From positions 62,001 to 126,000 of the forward strand of contig JAHCHL010000001.1 in the NCBI GenBank assembly GCA_026129745.1: 64,000 nucleotides of DNA, in the 5' to 3' direction. A model generated the notes under the pieces. The model searched no databases. It had not been told where the DNA came from and saw only the letters and a program-made list of their open reading frames with translations. Shown here one piece after another: positions 8,297-20,687 of this stretch. The stretch's first letter is position 1. The number at the start of each line of letters is the position of its first letter. This DNA is from Fimbriimonadales bacterium (GTDB taxonomy: Bacteria; Armatimonadota; Fimbriimonadia; Fimbriimonadales; ATM1). Made by a program: the position numbers and the translations under genes.

Positions 8297-9858
8297 AGCG
8301 GCCGATAATTGACTCGGAGCACATCAAGTCGTTCGATATGTTTATGTAGGCGCTGCATGAAGTCATCGTAGTTGCGCTTCTCGATGGGTGACCATGCCAC
8401 TTCTGCCAGTGCGCATGCGCGAGGAAAGACCATGTACTCGACTTGGCTCGGTGTTCGAATGTATTCCGTCCATACTTGGAACTGTACGCCGAGAACGTGT
8501 TTGGATTGCTCCCTCGACATTTGCGGAAGAATTGGATTGTATTCGTAGACCTTCGAGAGCGGGAGCAATCCGCCGATGGCATGAGGCTCTTTCGAGGTGT
8601 CCTCCGATTGATAGTAATCGAAATACGTATGCGTGGTCTGTGCCATCACCACGTCATGCCCCGAAGACACCGCTTCCATCGCACCTTCGTCACCGAGCCA
8701 CACCATAAGTGTTGCGCCAGGGGCAAGGCCACCTTCTAAGATTTCTGACCATCCAACGAGTCTGCGTCCCCTTTTTGTCAAGAAGTCGTCCATCTGCTTG
8801 ATGAACCAACTCTGCAATTCGTTCTCGTTTGCGAGTCCAAGTTCCTTCATTCGTGCCTGCGCTCGCTCGCTCTGTTGCCATTGAGTCTTCGGGCATTCGT
8901 CGCCGCCAATGTGGATGAATGGACTTGGAAACAGTTCGAGTACCTCATCGAGCACGTTTTGCAGGAACTGAATCGTTGAATCTTCGACGTTAAATACGTT
9001 CTCATTCACTCCCCAATCGACAGCCACATCGAGCTGCTTGCCGGTGTTGCCGAGTTCGGGATAGGCAGCAATGGCTGCCTGAGAGTGGCCGGGCATTTCG
9101 ATTTCTGGAACGACCGTTACGAAGCGATCCTTCGCGTAGGCGACGATTTCCCTAATGTCTTCTTGTGTGTAAAAACCGCCGTGCGGTTTGCCTTCGTAAG
9201 TTTTGGGGCTATACGTGAGCATCGTGTCCTTGCGAAATGCTCCTATCTCGGTCAGCTTTGGGTACTTCTTGATTTCGATCCTCCAGCCTTGGTCGTCCGT
9301 CAGATGGAGTTGCAGCACGTTGAACTTATGTAGGGCGAGAAGGTCGATGTATCGAAGCACAAACTCTTTGGGCATAAAGTGACGAGCGACATCCAAGTGC
9401 GAACCCCGCCATGAAAATCGCGGACTGTCTTCGATTGCACAAGTCGGCACTTTCCAACTGACTTCTTGCCGTTCCGATTCGAAAACTTGAGGAGGGAGCA
9501 ACTGTCGCAAGGTTTGGATCGCGTAGAACGCGCCCACGGCGCTCTTTGCGGAAATGTCGATTCTGTTCTCGCTGACGACAAGCCTGTAACCTTCATCTGC
9601 CAGATTTGCATCGAGCGCGATGCCGATCTGGTTTAAGGCAACCGATTCGATTTTTTCGAAAGTAAATCCGGTCGCAGGCGCGAGATACGACCTCAGCATC
9701 GATGCGACCCGGTCGAATTCGGGTGCGACGTGAAGCGTTGTTCGACCATCGATTTCGAAAAAACCATCTCCGACTTCGATCGACTGGGGCGCTGGAATGA
9801 TCGACGGCAACCTGTTCATTTGCATATCTGCAGTCAGAAGGATGAAAAGTGAAAGCAT
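8275..9858 (-). CDS. Beta-N-acetylhexosaminidase, glycoside hydrolase family 20
   Basis: Removes terminal GlcNAc/GalNAc from glycans or muropeptides by substrate-assisted catalysis. The 527-residue protein has the GH20b N-terminal domain (about 15-140) and the catalytic barrel with LHLTDDQGWRIEI, PEIEMPGHS and the catalytic pair D320-E321 in HIGGDECPK. The N-terminus is short and hydrophobic (SLFILLTA) and could be a truncated-looking signal sequence. ATG 9825 is an alternative start that would make it cytoplasmic. It is convergent with the fucosidase and upstream of it in the same locus. Confidence 0.93.
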   Translation of the reverse strand: MLSLFILLTADMQMNRLPSIIPAPQSIEVGDGFFEIDGRTTLHVAPEFDRVASMLRSYLAPATGFTFEKIESVALNQIGIALDANLADEGYRLVVSENRIDISAKSAVGAFYAIQTLRQLLPPQVFESERQEVSWKVPTCAIEDSPRFSWRGSHLDVARHFMPKEFVLRYIDLLALHKFNVLQLHLTDDQGWRIEIKKYPKLTEIGAFRKDTMLTYSPKTYEGKPHGGFYTQEDIREIVAYAKDRFVTVVPEIEMPGHSQAAIAAYPELGNTGKQLDVAVDWGVNENVFNVEDSTIQFLQNVLDEVLELFPSPFIHIGGDECPKTQWQQSERAQARMKELGLANENELQSWFIKQMDDFLTKRGRRLVGWSEILEGGLAPGATLMVWLGDEGAMEAVSSGHDVVMAQTTHTYFDYYQSEDTSKEPHAIGGLLPLSKVYEYNPILPQMSREQSKHVLGVQFQVWTEYIRTPSQVEYMVFPRACALAEVAWSPIEKRNYDDFMQRLHKHIERLDVLRVNYRPLQSPGAS

Positions 9859-9877
9859 GTCGGCTTTTCGTCGAACT

Positions 9878-10276
9878 TCATGATCGCGATTTCAGAATGT
9901 CACGGATCTCTTCCAGTAGCACTTCTTCTCTTGCGGGCTCCGGCGCAGGCGCCGGCTCGTCGGCTTTCGCCTTCCGAAGCTTGTTTACGGCTTTGACGAC
10001 GAAAAACAGTGCAATTGCCACAAAGAGGAAGTTCAGCAAGAACTGAAGAAAGGACCCATAGCTCAGCACGAGAGCGGGGTTGTCGCCTTCGGCTTGCTTC
10101 AAGGTTATCGCCAAGTTCTTGAAATCGACTCCGCCTGTAAGCAAGCCAATGAGAGGAGTCATGATATCTCCCACTAAGGAATTGACGACGGCACCGAAAG
10201 CCGCACCAAGCACCAATCCTATCGCCAAATCGAGCATGTTGCCTTTGAGGGCAAATTCTTTGAATTCTTTGATCAT
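9878..10276 (-). CDS. mscL: Large-conductance mechanosensitive channel MscL
   Basis: Homopentameric inner-membrane valve that opens on hypo-osmotic shock. The 132 residues match the family length and order: amphipathic N-terminal helix (KEFKEFALKGN), TM1 LAIGLVLGAAFGAVVNSLV, a periplasmic loop with GGVDF, TM2 about 70-95, and a charged C-terminal helix rich in Ala/Pro/Glu. It sits between two glycosidase genes on the same strand, without obvious functional connection. Safe call. Confidence 0.97.
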   Translation of the reverse strand: MIKEFKEFALKGNMLDLAIGLVLGAAFGAVVNSLVGDIMTPLIGLLTGGVDFKNLAITLKQAEGDNPALVLSYGSFLQFLLNFLFVAIALFFVVKAVNKLRKAKADEPAPAPEPAREEVLLEEIRDILKSRS

Positions 10277-10381
10277 CTTATCTGCCTATCACGGTCTGAC
10301 CGCGTCTAGCCTACTTCGAGACAGAGTCAAGCTCTTCCTTCACCTTGATACTTTTTCAGTCGATGTGTCGCTTTCGAGACG

Positions 10382-13447
<3,066 letters not shown>

Positions 13448-13525
13448 TTAGGTTTCGAGGACAGGGCTTGGTGAATTGCCAATGTTACGCGATAGCGGCA
13501 GCTCGGCCATACCCGAAAGAAGATG

Positions 13526-13531
13526 TAAACT
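13526..13531 (+). promoter_or_regulatory. Possible -10 box of the sugar ABC transporter operon
   Basis: TAAACT, 12 nt before ATG 13544, giving a leader of only a few nt. The flanking text TAAACTGCCCC recurs before the M32 peptidase gene at 49778. No clear -35. Confidence 0.35.
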
Positions 13532-13543
13532 GCCCCCAATCCA

Positions 13544-14557
13544 ATGAGAACACTTGCAATTTTCGTCCTGGTAGCGGCGATCATGACGATTCTCGCCGGT
13601 TGCGCATCGAGCGGAAGCACCGGCGAGTCCGCCTCTACTGAGGGCTCAAATATCAAGATCGGATTCGTCGTAAAGCTCGCCCAGGAACCGTGGTTTCAGA
13701 CCGAATGGAAATTCGCACGTGAGGCAGCCAAAGAGCATGGATTTCAATTGATCGAGCTTGAAGCGAAAGACGGTGAAAAGGTCATTTCGGCAATCGACAA
13801 TCTGGCGGCACAAGGAGCGCAAGGGCTGATCATCTGCACTCCCGATCCAAAGCTCGGCCCGTTGATCGTTTCCAAGGCCAAAGAGTATGGAATGAAGCTG
13901 CTAACGGTCGACGATCGATTGGAAGGCCCTGACGGCCCTCTGACCAACGTCCATCATTTAGGAATCTCGGCGCGAGACATCGGGAAAATGGTTGGACAGG
14001 CACTGGTCGACGAAATGAAGTCGCGCGGTTGGAACATGAGCGAAGTCGGCGCGATGGCGCTGACCGTTGACGAACTCCAAACTGCGAGAGAGCGAATCGA
14101 AGGTGCGATCGAAGTTCTGACGGCAAACGGATTTCCTAGTGATCGCATCTTCAAAACTGCATGGCGCTCACCGCACAACATCGAGACCGCGGTCGAAGCT
14201 GCGAGCGTCGCTCTTACACGTCATCCAGGTGTGAAGAAGTGGATCGCTTTCAGTTCGAACGATGACGGTGTCCTGGGCTTTGTTCGAGCGACAGAGTCGC
14301 GCGGCATCTCCGCTGCCGACGTCATTGGGGTCGGAATCAACGGCACGAGCGGTGTCGACGATTTTAGAAAGTCGAATCCCACCGGGTTCTTTGCGTCGGT
14401 TTTGCTGAGTCCACGAAAGCACGGCTATCACACCGCCGAAATGATGTACCGCTGGATCAAAGAAGGCGTCGAGCCGCCAAAGGAAACTTGGACGACCGGA
14501 ATTCTCATCACGAGAGAGAACTATCAAGAACTGATGGCAAAGGAAGGCCTGCTCTGA
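13544..14557 (+). CDS. Sugar-binding lipoprotein of an ABC transporter (L-arabinose AraF-like)
   Basis: Extracytoplasmic receptor delivering a sugar to the AraGH-like permease. The 337-residue protein starts with a lipoprotein signal peptide and lipobox LAGC (Cys about 20), a Ser/Thr-rich linker, then a type I periplasmic-binding fold (Peripla_BP_4). VKLAQEPWFQTEWKFA and VGINGTSGVDDF resemble E. coli AraF binding-site segments, including the arabinose-type WF and NG positions. First gene of a three-gene operon with the ATPase (67 nt downstream) and permease. Arabinose as ligand is inference; galactose from the neighbouring beta-galactosidase is equally possible. Confidence 0.88.
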   Translation: MRTLAIFVLVAAIMTILAGCASSGSTGESASTEGSNIKIGFVVKLAQEPWFQTEWKFAREAAKEHGFQLIELEAKDGEKVISAIDNLAAQGAQGLIICTPDPKLGPLIVSKAKEYGMKLLTVDDRLEGPDGPLTNVHHLGISARDIGKMVGQALVDEMKSRGWNMSEVGAMALTVDELQTARERIEGAIEVLTANGFPSDRIFKTAWRSPHNIETAVEAASVALTRHPGVKKWIAFSSNDDGVLGFVRATESRGISAADVIGVGINGTSGVDDFRKSNPTGFFASVLLSPRKHGYHTAEMMYRWIKEGVEPPKETWTTGILITRENYQELMAKEGLL

Positions 14558-14624
14558 AGCTTTTCGACTTCAAGAACTTTCGAATGAATCACTGCCGTGA
14601 CAGTTCGCAATTGACTTTGACCTA

Positions 14625-16139
14625 ATGAGCGGCGGCTTCTTGCGATTCGAGTCGATCTCGAAGAGCTTTCCTGGTGTGAAAGCACTGGACACGGTGTCTT
14701 TCGGGGTCGAGTCAGGATCTGTGCACGCTCTCGTTGGCGAGAACGGCGCTGGCAAGAGCACGCTTCTCAAAATACTGAGCGGCGCTTACAGACAGGACTC
14801 CGGGTCGATCGTTGTCGCAGGAGAGCACGTTTCGTTTGCATCGCCAATCGATGCCATTCGAAGTGGTGTATCAGTCATTTACCAAGAGTTGCATTTGGTT
14901 CCCGAAATGTCAATCGCGGAGAACATCTATCTTGGTCATTTGCCAAATCGCTTTGGATTCTTGGAAAGTACAGTAATGTTGGATTTGGCCGCCACGCAGT
15001 TGGCCGAAGTGGGTGTCCAGGTTGATCCTCGTGAGAAGGTTGGGCGATTGCCCTTGGCACTCAGGCAAATGGTCGAAATTGCCAAGGCACTGACGCACGA
15101 TGCGCGCATCTTCGCGTTCGATGAGCCTACCAGCAGCCTTAGCGCGCGAGAAGTGAGCCGACTCTTTGAAATCATCGAGCGCTTAAAAGAATCAGGCAAA
15201 GCAGTTTTATATGTGAGCCATCGAATGGATGAGGTCTTCTCGCTCTGCAACGCGATTACGGTCTTGCGAGATGGAAAGCATGTGTTTACGGAGAACGACC
15301 TATCCCAAACTTCACGAAGTGAAGTCGTGAATCTCATGGTGGGGCGCGAGATCGAAGATATCTACGGCTACAAGAGCCGCCTAATCGGAGAGCCTGTCTT
15401 GGAAGTCAAGGACGTCGTCGCAGAAGGAATTCGCAAGCCTGCTTCACTAACTGTTCGAGCGGGGGAGATCGTTGGAATTTTCGGACTTGTCGGAGCCGGA
15501 AGGACCGAATTGCTTAAGGCGATCTTTGGCGCCAATCGATTTGCGTCCGGTTCGATCTGGATCGATGGAGTTAAGCGGCGGATTGAAAGCACTCGCGACG
15601 CGATCAAGGCGGGCATCGCCTTGTGTCCAGAAGACCGAAAGGACGAAGGGATATTCGCAATCCGTTCCGTCAAGGAAAACAACAATTTGAGCGCTCGGCG
15701 AAGGAACGCTCACATGGGAGTATTTATCAAAGAAAGATGGGAGCATTGGAATGCACTCAAACAGGTGGAAAGGCTTAGGGTTAGAACACCGACGATCCAA
15801 CAGCACGTTGGAAACTTGTCTGGGGGAAATCAGCAGAAGGTTGTGCTTGGCCGGTGGCTAAGCGAGAACCCAAGAGTCATTTTGCTCGACGAACCAACAA
15901 GAGGAATTGACATTGGCGCAAAGAAAGAGATCTATGACTTGATCTATGAGCTCGCAGAAAGCGGTGTCGGTGTGGTAGTCGTATCGAGTGAGCTTCCAGA
16001 AGTGTTGGGTGTTTGCGATCGCATCTTGGTGATGAGAGAAGGCGAGATCGTGCGTGAGATCGATCGGACAGAAGCGAACCAAGGGTTACTCTTAGAGTTG
16101 GCGCTGCCGACTGGAGACAAGTCAGGAGCCGCCGCGTGA
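14625..16139 (+). CDS. Sugar ABC transporter ATP-binding protein (AraG/RbsA/MglA family)
   Basis: Cytoplasmic ATPase of a CUT2 sugar importer. The 504-residue protein is two fused ABC modules. Module 1 has Walker A GENGAGKST and Walker B FAFDEPTSSL, with a degenerate signature. Module 2 has the usual atypical P-loop GLVGAGRTEL, signature LSGGNQQKV and Walker B LLDEPTRGID. The sequence VIYQELHLVPEMSIAENIYLG resembles AraG. Its stop overlaps the permease start by 4 nt, so translation is coupled. Confidence 0.93.
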   Translation: MSGGFLRFESISKSFPGVKALDTVSFGVESGSVHALVGENGAGKSTLLKILSGAYRQDSGSIVVAGEHVSFASPIDAIRSGVSVIYQELHLVPEMSIAENIYLGHLPNRFGFLESTVMLDLAATQLAEVGVQVDPREKVGRLPLALRQMVEIAKALTHDARIFAFDEPTSSLSAREVSRLFEIIERLKESGKAVLYVSHRMDEVFSLCNAITVLRDGKHVFTENDLSQTSRSEVVNLMVGREIEDIYGYKSRLIGEPVLEVKDVVAEGIRKPASLTVRAGEIVGIFGLVGAGRTELLKAIFGANRFASGSIWIDGVKRRIESTRDAIKAGIALCPEDRKDEGIFAIRSVKENNNLSARRRNAHMGVFIKERWEHWNALKQVERLRVRTPTIQQHVGNLSGGNQQKVVLGRWLSENPRVILLDEPTRGIDIGAKKEIYDLIYELAESGVGVVVVSSELPEVLGVCDRILVMREGEIVREIDRTEANQGLLLELALPTGDKSGAAA

Positions 16140-17092
16140 GACCACGTCAACTTTGGGAAACGACTGGCATACTCGTCGTCTTCGTCGTTTTTGTTCTGAT
16201 ACTTGCTGCAACTGTTGAAAATTTCGCTACGCCGATAAACATTCGTACGATTCTGGTTTCGGTTTCCGTGGTAGGAATGGTCGCATGCACAATGCTGTTC
16301 TGTTTGGCAGGCGGGGACTTTGATCTGTCGGTCGGATCAACGGTCGCACTTGGAGGAGTTATCGCGGCACTTGTCGTCAACAAAACGGGAAGCCTTGCCT
16401 ATGCAGTGTTGATCCCCGTTTGTGTTGGGGCTGTCGTTGGGATGGTCAATGGATTCTTTATTGCGAAAGTCGGAATCAATGCGCTGATTACAACGCTGGC
16501 TACCATGCAGATCGTCAGAGGATCGGCGCAACTCGCTTCGGGCGGCTCGTCAATCGGGGTTTCCAATGAATCGTTTGCAGCCTTAGGCCAGACCTTTTGG
16601 CTCGGACTGCCGACTCCTGTGTGGCTAATGATTGGATTCTTCATCATCTTTGGAGTGCTGCTCAACAAGACCCTATTCGGCAGGAACACGCTGGCGGTCG
16701 GCGGAAATCCGGAAGCGGCTCGGTTGGCAGGCATTGCCGTTGCAAGAACAAAGATAGCAGTGTTCACTTTGCAGGGGATGGTGGCTGCCTTCGCCGGCGT
16801 GGTCCTGGCCTCACGCGTCACGAGCGGACAGCCGACCGCCGGGCTTGGGCTTGAACTTCAAGTGATATCCGCGTGCGTCCTGGGGGGCGTGTCATTGACT
16901 GGCGGTGTCGGCACGATCACGGGTGTCATTGTGGGCGTCCTCATCATGGGAGTGCTCGAAAACGCGATGGGCCTGCTGAACATTCAAGCGTTCTGGAAGT
17001 TGGTGATAAGTGGAAGCGTGCTTCTTTTGGCAGTGACGCTTGACCGCTTGAAGCACAAGGCGAGTTTGAGACGAAAGGCTGAACGCGTTTAG
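16136..17092 (+). CDS. Sugar ABC transporter permease (AraH/RbsC family)
   Basis: Membrane component of the CUT2 sugar importer. The 318-residue protein has eight to ten hydrophobic helices and the BPD_transp_2 signatures, for example GDFDLSVGSTVALGG and GGNPEAARLAGI (the cytoplasmic coupling loop), with SACVLGGVSLTGGVGT before the last helices. It starts with GTG inside the end of the ATPase gene (GTGA overlap). Last gene of the operon; a long inverted repeat follows after 13 nt. Confidence 0.93.
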   Translation: MRPRQLWETTGILVVFVVFVLILAATVENFATPINIRTILVSVSVVGMVACTMLFCLAGGDFDLSVGSTVALGGVIAALVVNKTGSLAYAVLIPVCVGAVVGMVNGFFIAKVGINALITTLATMQIVRGSAQLASGGSSIGVSNESFAALGQTFWLGLPTPVWLMIGFFIIFGVLLNKTLFGRNTLAVGGNPEAARLAGIAVARTKIAVFTLQGMVAAFAGVVLASRVTSGQPTAGLGLELQVISACVLGGVSLTGGVGTITGVIVGVLIMGVLENAMGLLNIQAFWKLVISGSVLLLAVTLDRLKHKASLRRKAERV

Positions 17093-17105
17093 AATGCAAA
17101 GTGAA

Positions 17106-17138
17106 GGCTCGCGACCGTTATGCAACAAGTCGCGAGCC
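17106..17138. terminator. Bidirectional terminator-like hairpin
   Basis: Perfect 10-bp stem GGCTCGCGAC / GTCGCGAGCC with a 13-nt loop, placed exactly between convergent araH-like and subtilase genes. T-rich tails are weak on both sides, so the terminator role is inferred mainly from position. Confidence 0.6.
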
Positions 17139-17146
17139 TAATTGAC

Positions 17147-18289
17147 TTATTGAACGGCCTTTAGCGCATTGATCCTTCTTGTCGGACTGTTGCGAAAGCC
17201 ACTGCTCACAGGATCTCCAGTCGTTTCGATCCGCGACCGCACATTCGTGTTGCTCGTTCCGTGTGAAGTCGCCCAGACGAGGCCTGCAAGTCCCGCCACG
17301 TGCGGTGCCGCCATCGAAGTTCCGCTCATGTACGCATAGGCGCTTCCCTTGTAAGTGCTTGCGATATCGACTCCTGGTGCTGCGCAATCGACCCAACTGC
17401 CATAGGTGCTGAACGAGGCCCTGGAGTCGTTCGAAGTCGTTGCAGCAACTGCGATGCAGTTCGTATATGCCGCAGGATACGTTTGTCGAGTGTTTCCTGC
17501 ATTGCCCGCCGCTGCAACCAGGACGACACCTTTGTTCCAAGCGTAGTTGACTGCGTTTTGCAGCGTCGTCGATCCACTCGATCCGCCGAGGCTCATGTTG
17601 ATCACTTTTGCGCCATTGTCTGCCGCCCAAGTAATTCCGTTGGCTATCTCAGACAGGTAGCCGCTTCCATTGTTGCCAAGCACTTTCCCAATCATCAGCT
17701 TGGTATTCCAGCCAATCGCTGCGACACCAATGCTGTTGTTTGTCAATGCGGCAACTGTGCCGGCTACATGTGTTCCATGCCCGTGGCCGTCTTGAACAGT
17801 GTCTGGACTTCCATCGAGAATTGTGAAGTCCTTCGATGAGACAACTTGCGGATACAGATCCGGGTGAGTCGTGTCATAGCCGGTGTCGAGGACAGCGACT
17901 TTGACAGTGGTCGATCCCGTAGTAATGTCCCACGCAGATGGGGCGCTGATCTTCGGAAGTGCCCATTGGACGCCATAGTGTTGATCGTTCGGAACCACCA
18001 TTCGCTCATAGATGTAGTTTGGTTCCGCATACTCAACGCTTGGCAGTCCGGAGTATTGCCTAACCGCTTGTTCGACCGGCACGTTCGACGGAATTAGGAA
18101 CACCTCTACTCCGAGAGCAGGCACCCTTTGAATTGGAACCGCTCCGAGGGCGCCGACATGGAGCAATCCGGCACCAACCGATCCGCTCCGGAACTTGACA
18201 AGAACCATGTTCGGAGCGTAGCCTTCGGCAACTCCGACGCTAACAAGCACACATGCCGCTATGAGAGCGGCAATCAGCCTACCAAACAC
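17147..18289 (-). CDS. Secreted subtilisin-like serine protease (S8 family)
   Basis: Extracellular endopeptidase. The 380-residue preproprotein has a signal peptide (1-22) and a short I9-like propeptide region (about 25-95, with FRSGS and VEYAEPNYIYE). The catalytic domain has D135 in VLDTGYD, H171 in HGTHVAGT, oxyanion N263 and S325 in SGTSMAAPHVAG. The order and the AEPN junction recall thermitase. No C-terminal sorting domain. The GTG start at 18289 has an excellent GGAGGTG ribosome site and a strong upstream promoter. Monocistronic: hairpin terminator downstream, own promoter upstream. Confidence 0.95.
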   Translation of the reverse strand: MFGRLIAALIAACVLVSVGVAEGYAPNMVLVKFRSGSVGAGLLHVGALGAVPIQRVPALGVEVFLIPSNVPVEQAVRQYSGLPSVEYAEPNYIYERMVVPNDQHYGVQWALPKISAPSAWDITTGSTTVKVAVLDTGYDTTHPDLYPQVVSSKDFTILDGSPDTVQDGHGHGTHVAGTVAALTNNSIGVAAIGWNTKLMIGKVLGNNGSGYLSEIANGITWAADNGAKVINMSLGGSSGSTTLQNAVNYAWNKGVVLVAAAGNAGNTRQTYPAAYTNCIAVAATTSNDSRASFSTYGSWVDCAAPGVDIASTYKGSAYAYMSGTSMAAPHVAGLAGLVWATSHGTSNTNVRSRIETTGDPVSSGFRNSPTRRINALKAVQ

Positions 18290-18304
18290 AATTTCACCTC
18301 CGAC

Positions 18305-18323
18305 TCTGGCCTGATTGGCCAGA
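18305..18323 (-). promoter_or_regulatory. Hairpin in the subtilase 5' leader
   Basis: Perfect 7-bp inverted repeat TCTGGCC-TGATT-GGCCAGA located between the -10 box and the ribosome site. It could be an operator near the transcription start or an mRNA hairpin affecting stability. Confidence 0.5.
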
Positions 18324-18336
18324 AGTCATAGGAATC

Positions 18337-18365
18337 TTTATATCACAGATATGGCGAATTGCCAA
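18337..18365 (-). promoter_or_regulatory. Sigma-70 type promoter of the subtilase gene
   Basis: Minus-strand TTGGCA (18360-18365), a 17-nt spacer and TATAAA (18337-18342). This is the best canonical promoter in the window; the leader of about 40 nt holds a hairpin and the GGAGGTG ribosome site. Confidence 0.7.
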
Positions 18366-18386
18366 GAGGACAAACAACTTTCAAGC

Positions 18387-19340
18387 TTAATAATTGGGGC
18401 TGCCTTCGAATCTGTGCCGGGTCTGGACCCGGCGAACCGTTCCGCTCACTGCGCGCATAACGATCGACTCGGTCACCGCGCCGTCGGAGGTGTATCGGAC
18501 CCCTTTCAGAAAATCGCCTGACGTGATGCCGGTCGCAGCGAACATCACGTTGCCGACCGCCATATCGTCGACGGTAAGGATTCGGTCCAGCTCTCCATTC
18601 CCCATCTTGCTTGCGCGGTGCCGTTCTTCTTCGTTTCGAAAAACGAGCCGCGCCTGCATGTCACCGCCATAACATCGAATTGCGGCGGCAGTGATAACAC
18701 CTTCAGGTGCGCCGCCAATTCCCATTAGTGCGTCGATTCCTGTTTCTTCCTCGATCGCTGCCAGGCCGAGCGTGATGTCTCCATCGCTGACAAGGTGAAT
18801 TCGCGCACCCGCAGACCTAACTTCGTTGATTAGTTTCTCGTGGCGTGGCCGGTCGAGTATGCCGACCATCAGTTCATCGACGCTTTTTCCGATGCACTTG
18901 GCGATTGCACGCAAATTGACTTCCGGTGGAAGTGTGATATCGATCGCACCTTTGGCCGCTTCACCAACGACAAGCTTGTCCATATAGCAATCTGGAGCAT
19001 GCATCAGCTTTCCGCCACCTCCAGCAGCGGCGATGACGCTTATCGCATTGGGCAAACCGTTTGCACAAAGGTTGGTTCCTTCGAGCGGATCGACAGCAAT
19101 TTCAACGTGCTGACCTCCTGCACCAAGCTCCTCGCCGATGTAAAGCATGGGGGCTTCATCTCTCTCGCCTTCACCGATCACAATGACTCCAGCGATTTCC
19201 ATCGTGTTGAGCGTTTTGCGCATGGCGTCGCATGCAGCTTGGTCGGCGGCGTGCCGGTCTCCCTTTCCGACCCACTTTGCACAGGCGAGTGCGGCGGCTT
19301 CGGTTACACGTACAAATTCCAGCGCGAGATTGCGTTCCAT
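18387..19340 (-). CDS. glpX: Class II fructose-1,6-bisphosphatase GlpX
   Basis: Hydrolyses fructose 1,6-bisphosphate to fructose 6-phosphate in gluconeogenesis. The 317 residues match GlpX throughout: metal-binding GEGERDEAPMLYIGEELG and DPLEGTNLCANG, and the GGAPEGVITAAAIRC segment. Cytoplasmic. The ATG at 19340 overlaps the TGA of the upstream M48 protease gene by one base (TGATG), so translation is coupled to a gene with no evident metabolic link. The family call is certain. Confidence 0.96.
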   Translation of the reverse strand: MERNLALEFVRVTEAAALACAKWVGKGDRHAADQAACDAMRKTLNTMEIAGVIVIGEGERDEAPMLYIGEELGAGGQHVEIAVDPLEGTNLCANGLPNAISVIAAAGGGGKLMHAPDCYMDKLVVGEAAKGAIDITLPPEVNLRAIAKCIGKSVDELMVGILDRPRHEKLINEVRSAGARIHLVSDGDITLGLAAIEEETGIDALMGIGGAPEGVITAAAIRCYGGDMQARLVFRNEEERHRASKMGNGELDRILTVDDMAVGNVMFAATGITSGDFLKGVRYTSDGAVTESIVMRAVSGTVRRVQTRHRFEGSPNY

Positions 19341-20536
19341 CAGCGCGAGAAGGATACCTGCGACGTCGTCCGCGCAACCGCGCTTCCCGCTCTTATCGCT
19401 CGAACGACTGAGTCCTCACCGAGGTTGCCGAGCGTGGCAATGTTCAATAGTCTGTCGTGCAGTCCTCTGTGGATTGTTCCGGATCCAGATTCGTTGAGGC
19501 GCCCATTCACCGCATAAGTTTTGGCAATGGCGGACATCAATTGATCTGCACCAATCGTTTCGACAGCTGCAGCATCAGCATCGTCTTCATTCTTCCGTCG
19601 TATTCGCACAAGCGGAACCGAACTAAGTGCGGCAACTGCCGTTGCAATTCCAATCGCGAGAAAGGGTGCAATCGACCCGGCAGCTACAAGCCATGCCGCT
19701 ATTGCTCCAATGACTCCAGCGATGAGCGCTATGCTTGCAGCAACTCGAACGGTTCGCTTGCGTTGCGTAAAGTGTCTCAGTTCGTGAGCCATCACCGCCA
19801 AAAATTCATCATGAGAGAGGACAGCGAGCAAGTCGTCAGTTATGGCTATCCTGCCCCCACCCAACGCGAATGCTCCCGCGATTCTAGACTTGCCGGTTCT
19901 CAGAATCAGCAAATCATTCAGCCGAGTATTCATGTTCAAGGCGAGGGTCTTAGCGTCCAATTCCCAGTCCGACATGGGGAACTCTGCAGGCTTGCCAGGC
20001 AGCAACACGAGGCGTATTGCGCTCCATTGGAGGGACCAAAGCGCAATTGCAAATAGAAACACCGCTAAGTTCGCCAGGCGATCGAGATTCCACGCACCAC
20101 CACTGACCAAATCGATGAGTGAGCCAACTAAGATGGCTGACACTCCGAGGGGCAAAGCGACTGACATCGCAGTCGCCATCAGCCGAACTTTGTAATCGCC
20201 ATATGTGAGTTGGCCGGGGCGAAGGCGGTTGTACGCTTCAAACGTTTGACGAGCCAAGAACCACTCCCCGGCGGTCGCAGCTCCCATGAAGGCGACTCCG
20301 CCTATGATGACCCTTATTCCTGCAGAAAATTCGCTGGCCACAAGGAACCCAAACGAGACTGCCGCGGCGGTTGCGAGCGCCAAATTGATCAGGGACGCGA
20401 GACGCAGGGTTGCTCGCACCGAGACCGGTGCCTGCGCCGGTGGTTGATTTGAAGCTGAATCGAGGGCTATTCGGCCTGAAAGGCGGCCATTGACTGCAGC
20501 GGCAGCGGCCAATGCAGCCGCCAAGAGAAAGCCCAT
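19340..20536 (-). CDS. Membrane-embedded M48-family metalloprotease
   Basis: Zinc endopeptidase of the HtpX/Ste24 clan. The 398-residue protein has about six hydrophobic segments (1-15, 45-70, 75-90, 120-145, 155-180, 265-310). The zinc motif HELRH is at 251-255, with the third ligand E317 in the NEDDADAAAV helix, the typical M48 spacing. The active site faces the cytoplasm by analogy with HtpX. The substrate is unknown; the HtpX role in quality control of membrane proteins is a guess. It is translationally coupled to glpX. The ATG at 20536 is preceded by AAGGGA. Confidence 0.88.
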   Translation of the reverse strand: MGFLLAAALAAAAAVNGRLSGRIALDSASNQPPAQAPVSVRATLRLASLINLALATAAAVSFGFLVASEFSAGIRVIIGGVAFMGAATAGEWFLARQTFEAYNRLRPGQLTYGDYKVRLMATAMSVALPLGVSAILVGSLIDLVSGGAWNLDRLANLAVFLFAIALWSLQWSAIRLVLLPGKPAEFPMSDWELDAKTLALNMNTRLNDLLILRTGKSRIAGAFALGGGRIAITDDLLAVLSHDEFLAVMAHELRHFTQRKRTVRVAASIALIAGVIGAIAAWLVAAGSIAPFLAIGIATAVAALSSVPLVRIRRKNEDDADAAAVETIGADQLMSAIAKTYAVNGRLNESGSGTIHRGLHDRLLNIATLGNLGEDSVVRAIRAGSAVARTTSQVSFSR

Positions 20537-20583
20537 ATCCCTTAATGTTGGCTCCCAGGCTCGACTTGCTTCAGACTGAGGCA

Positions 20584-20616
20584 GAAAAATGGGGGACTCG
20601 CTCTCGGCGAGACCCC
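20584..20616 (-). terminator. Rho-independent terminator after the phosphodiester glycosidase gene
   Basis: Minus-strand stem GGGGGTCTCGC / GCGAGTCCCCC (one mismatch) with a short loop, followed by ATTTTTCTG. It closes the minus-strand operon that begins near rodA and isolates it from the M48-glpX pair. Confidence 0.85.
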
Positions 20617-20687
20617 CTAGGTGCAGGCAGGCACTTTTTGTGTGAGTTCACCTGTGGCTACGCACTTAGCAACGGTCAAAGTTCCCG

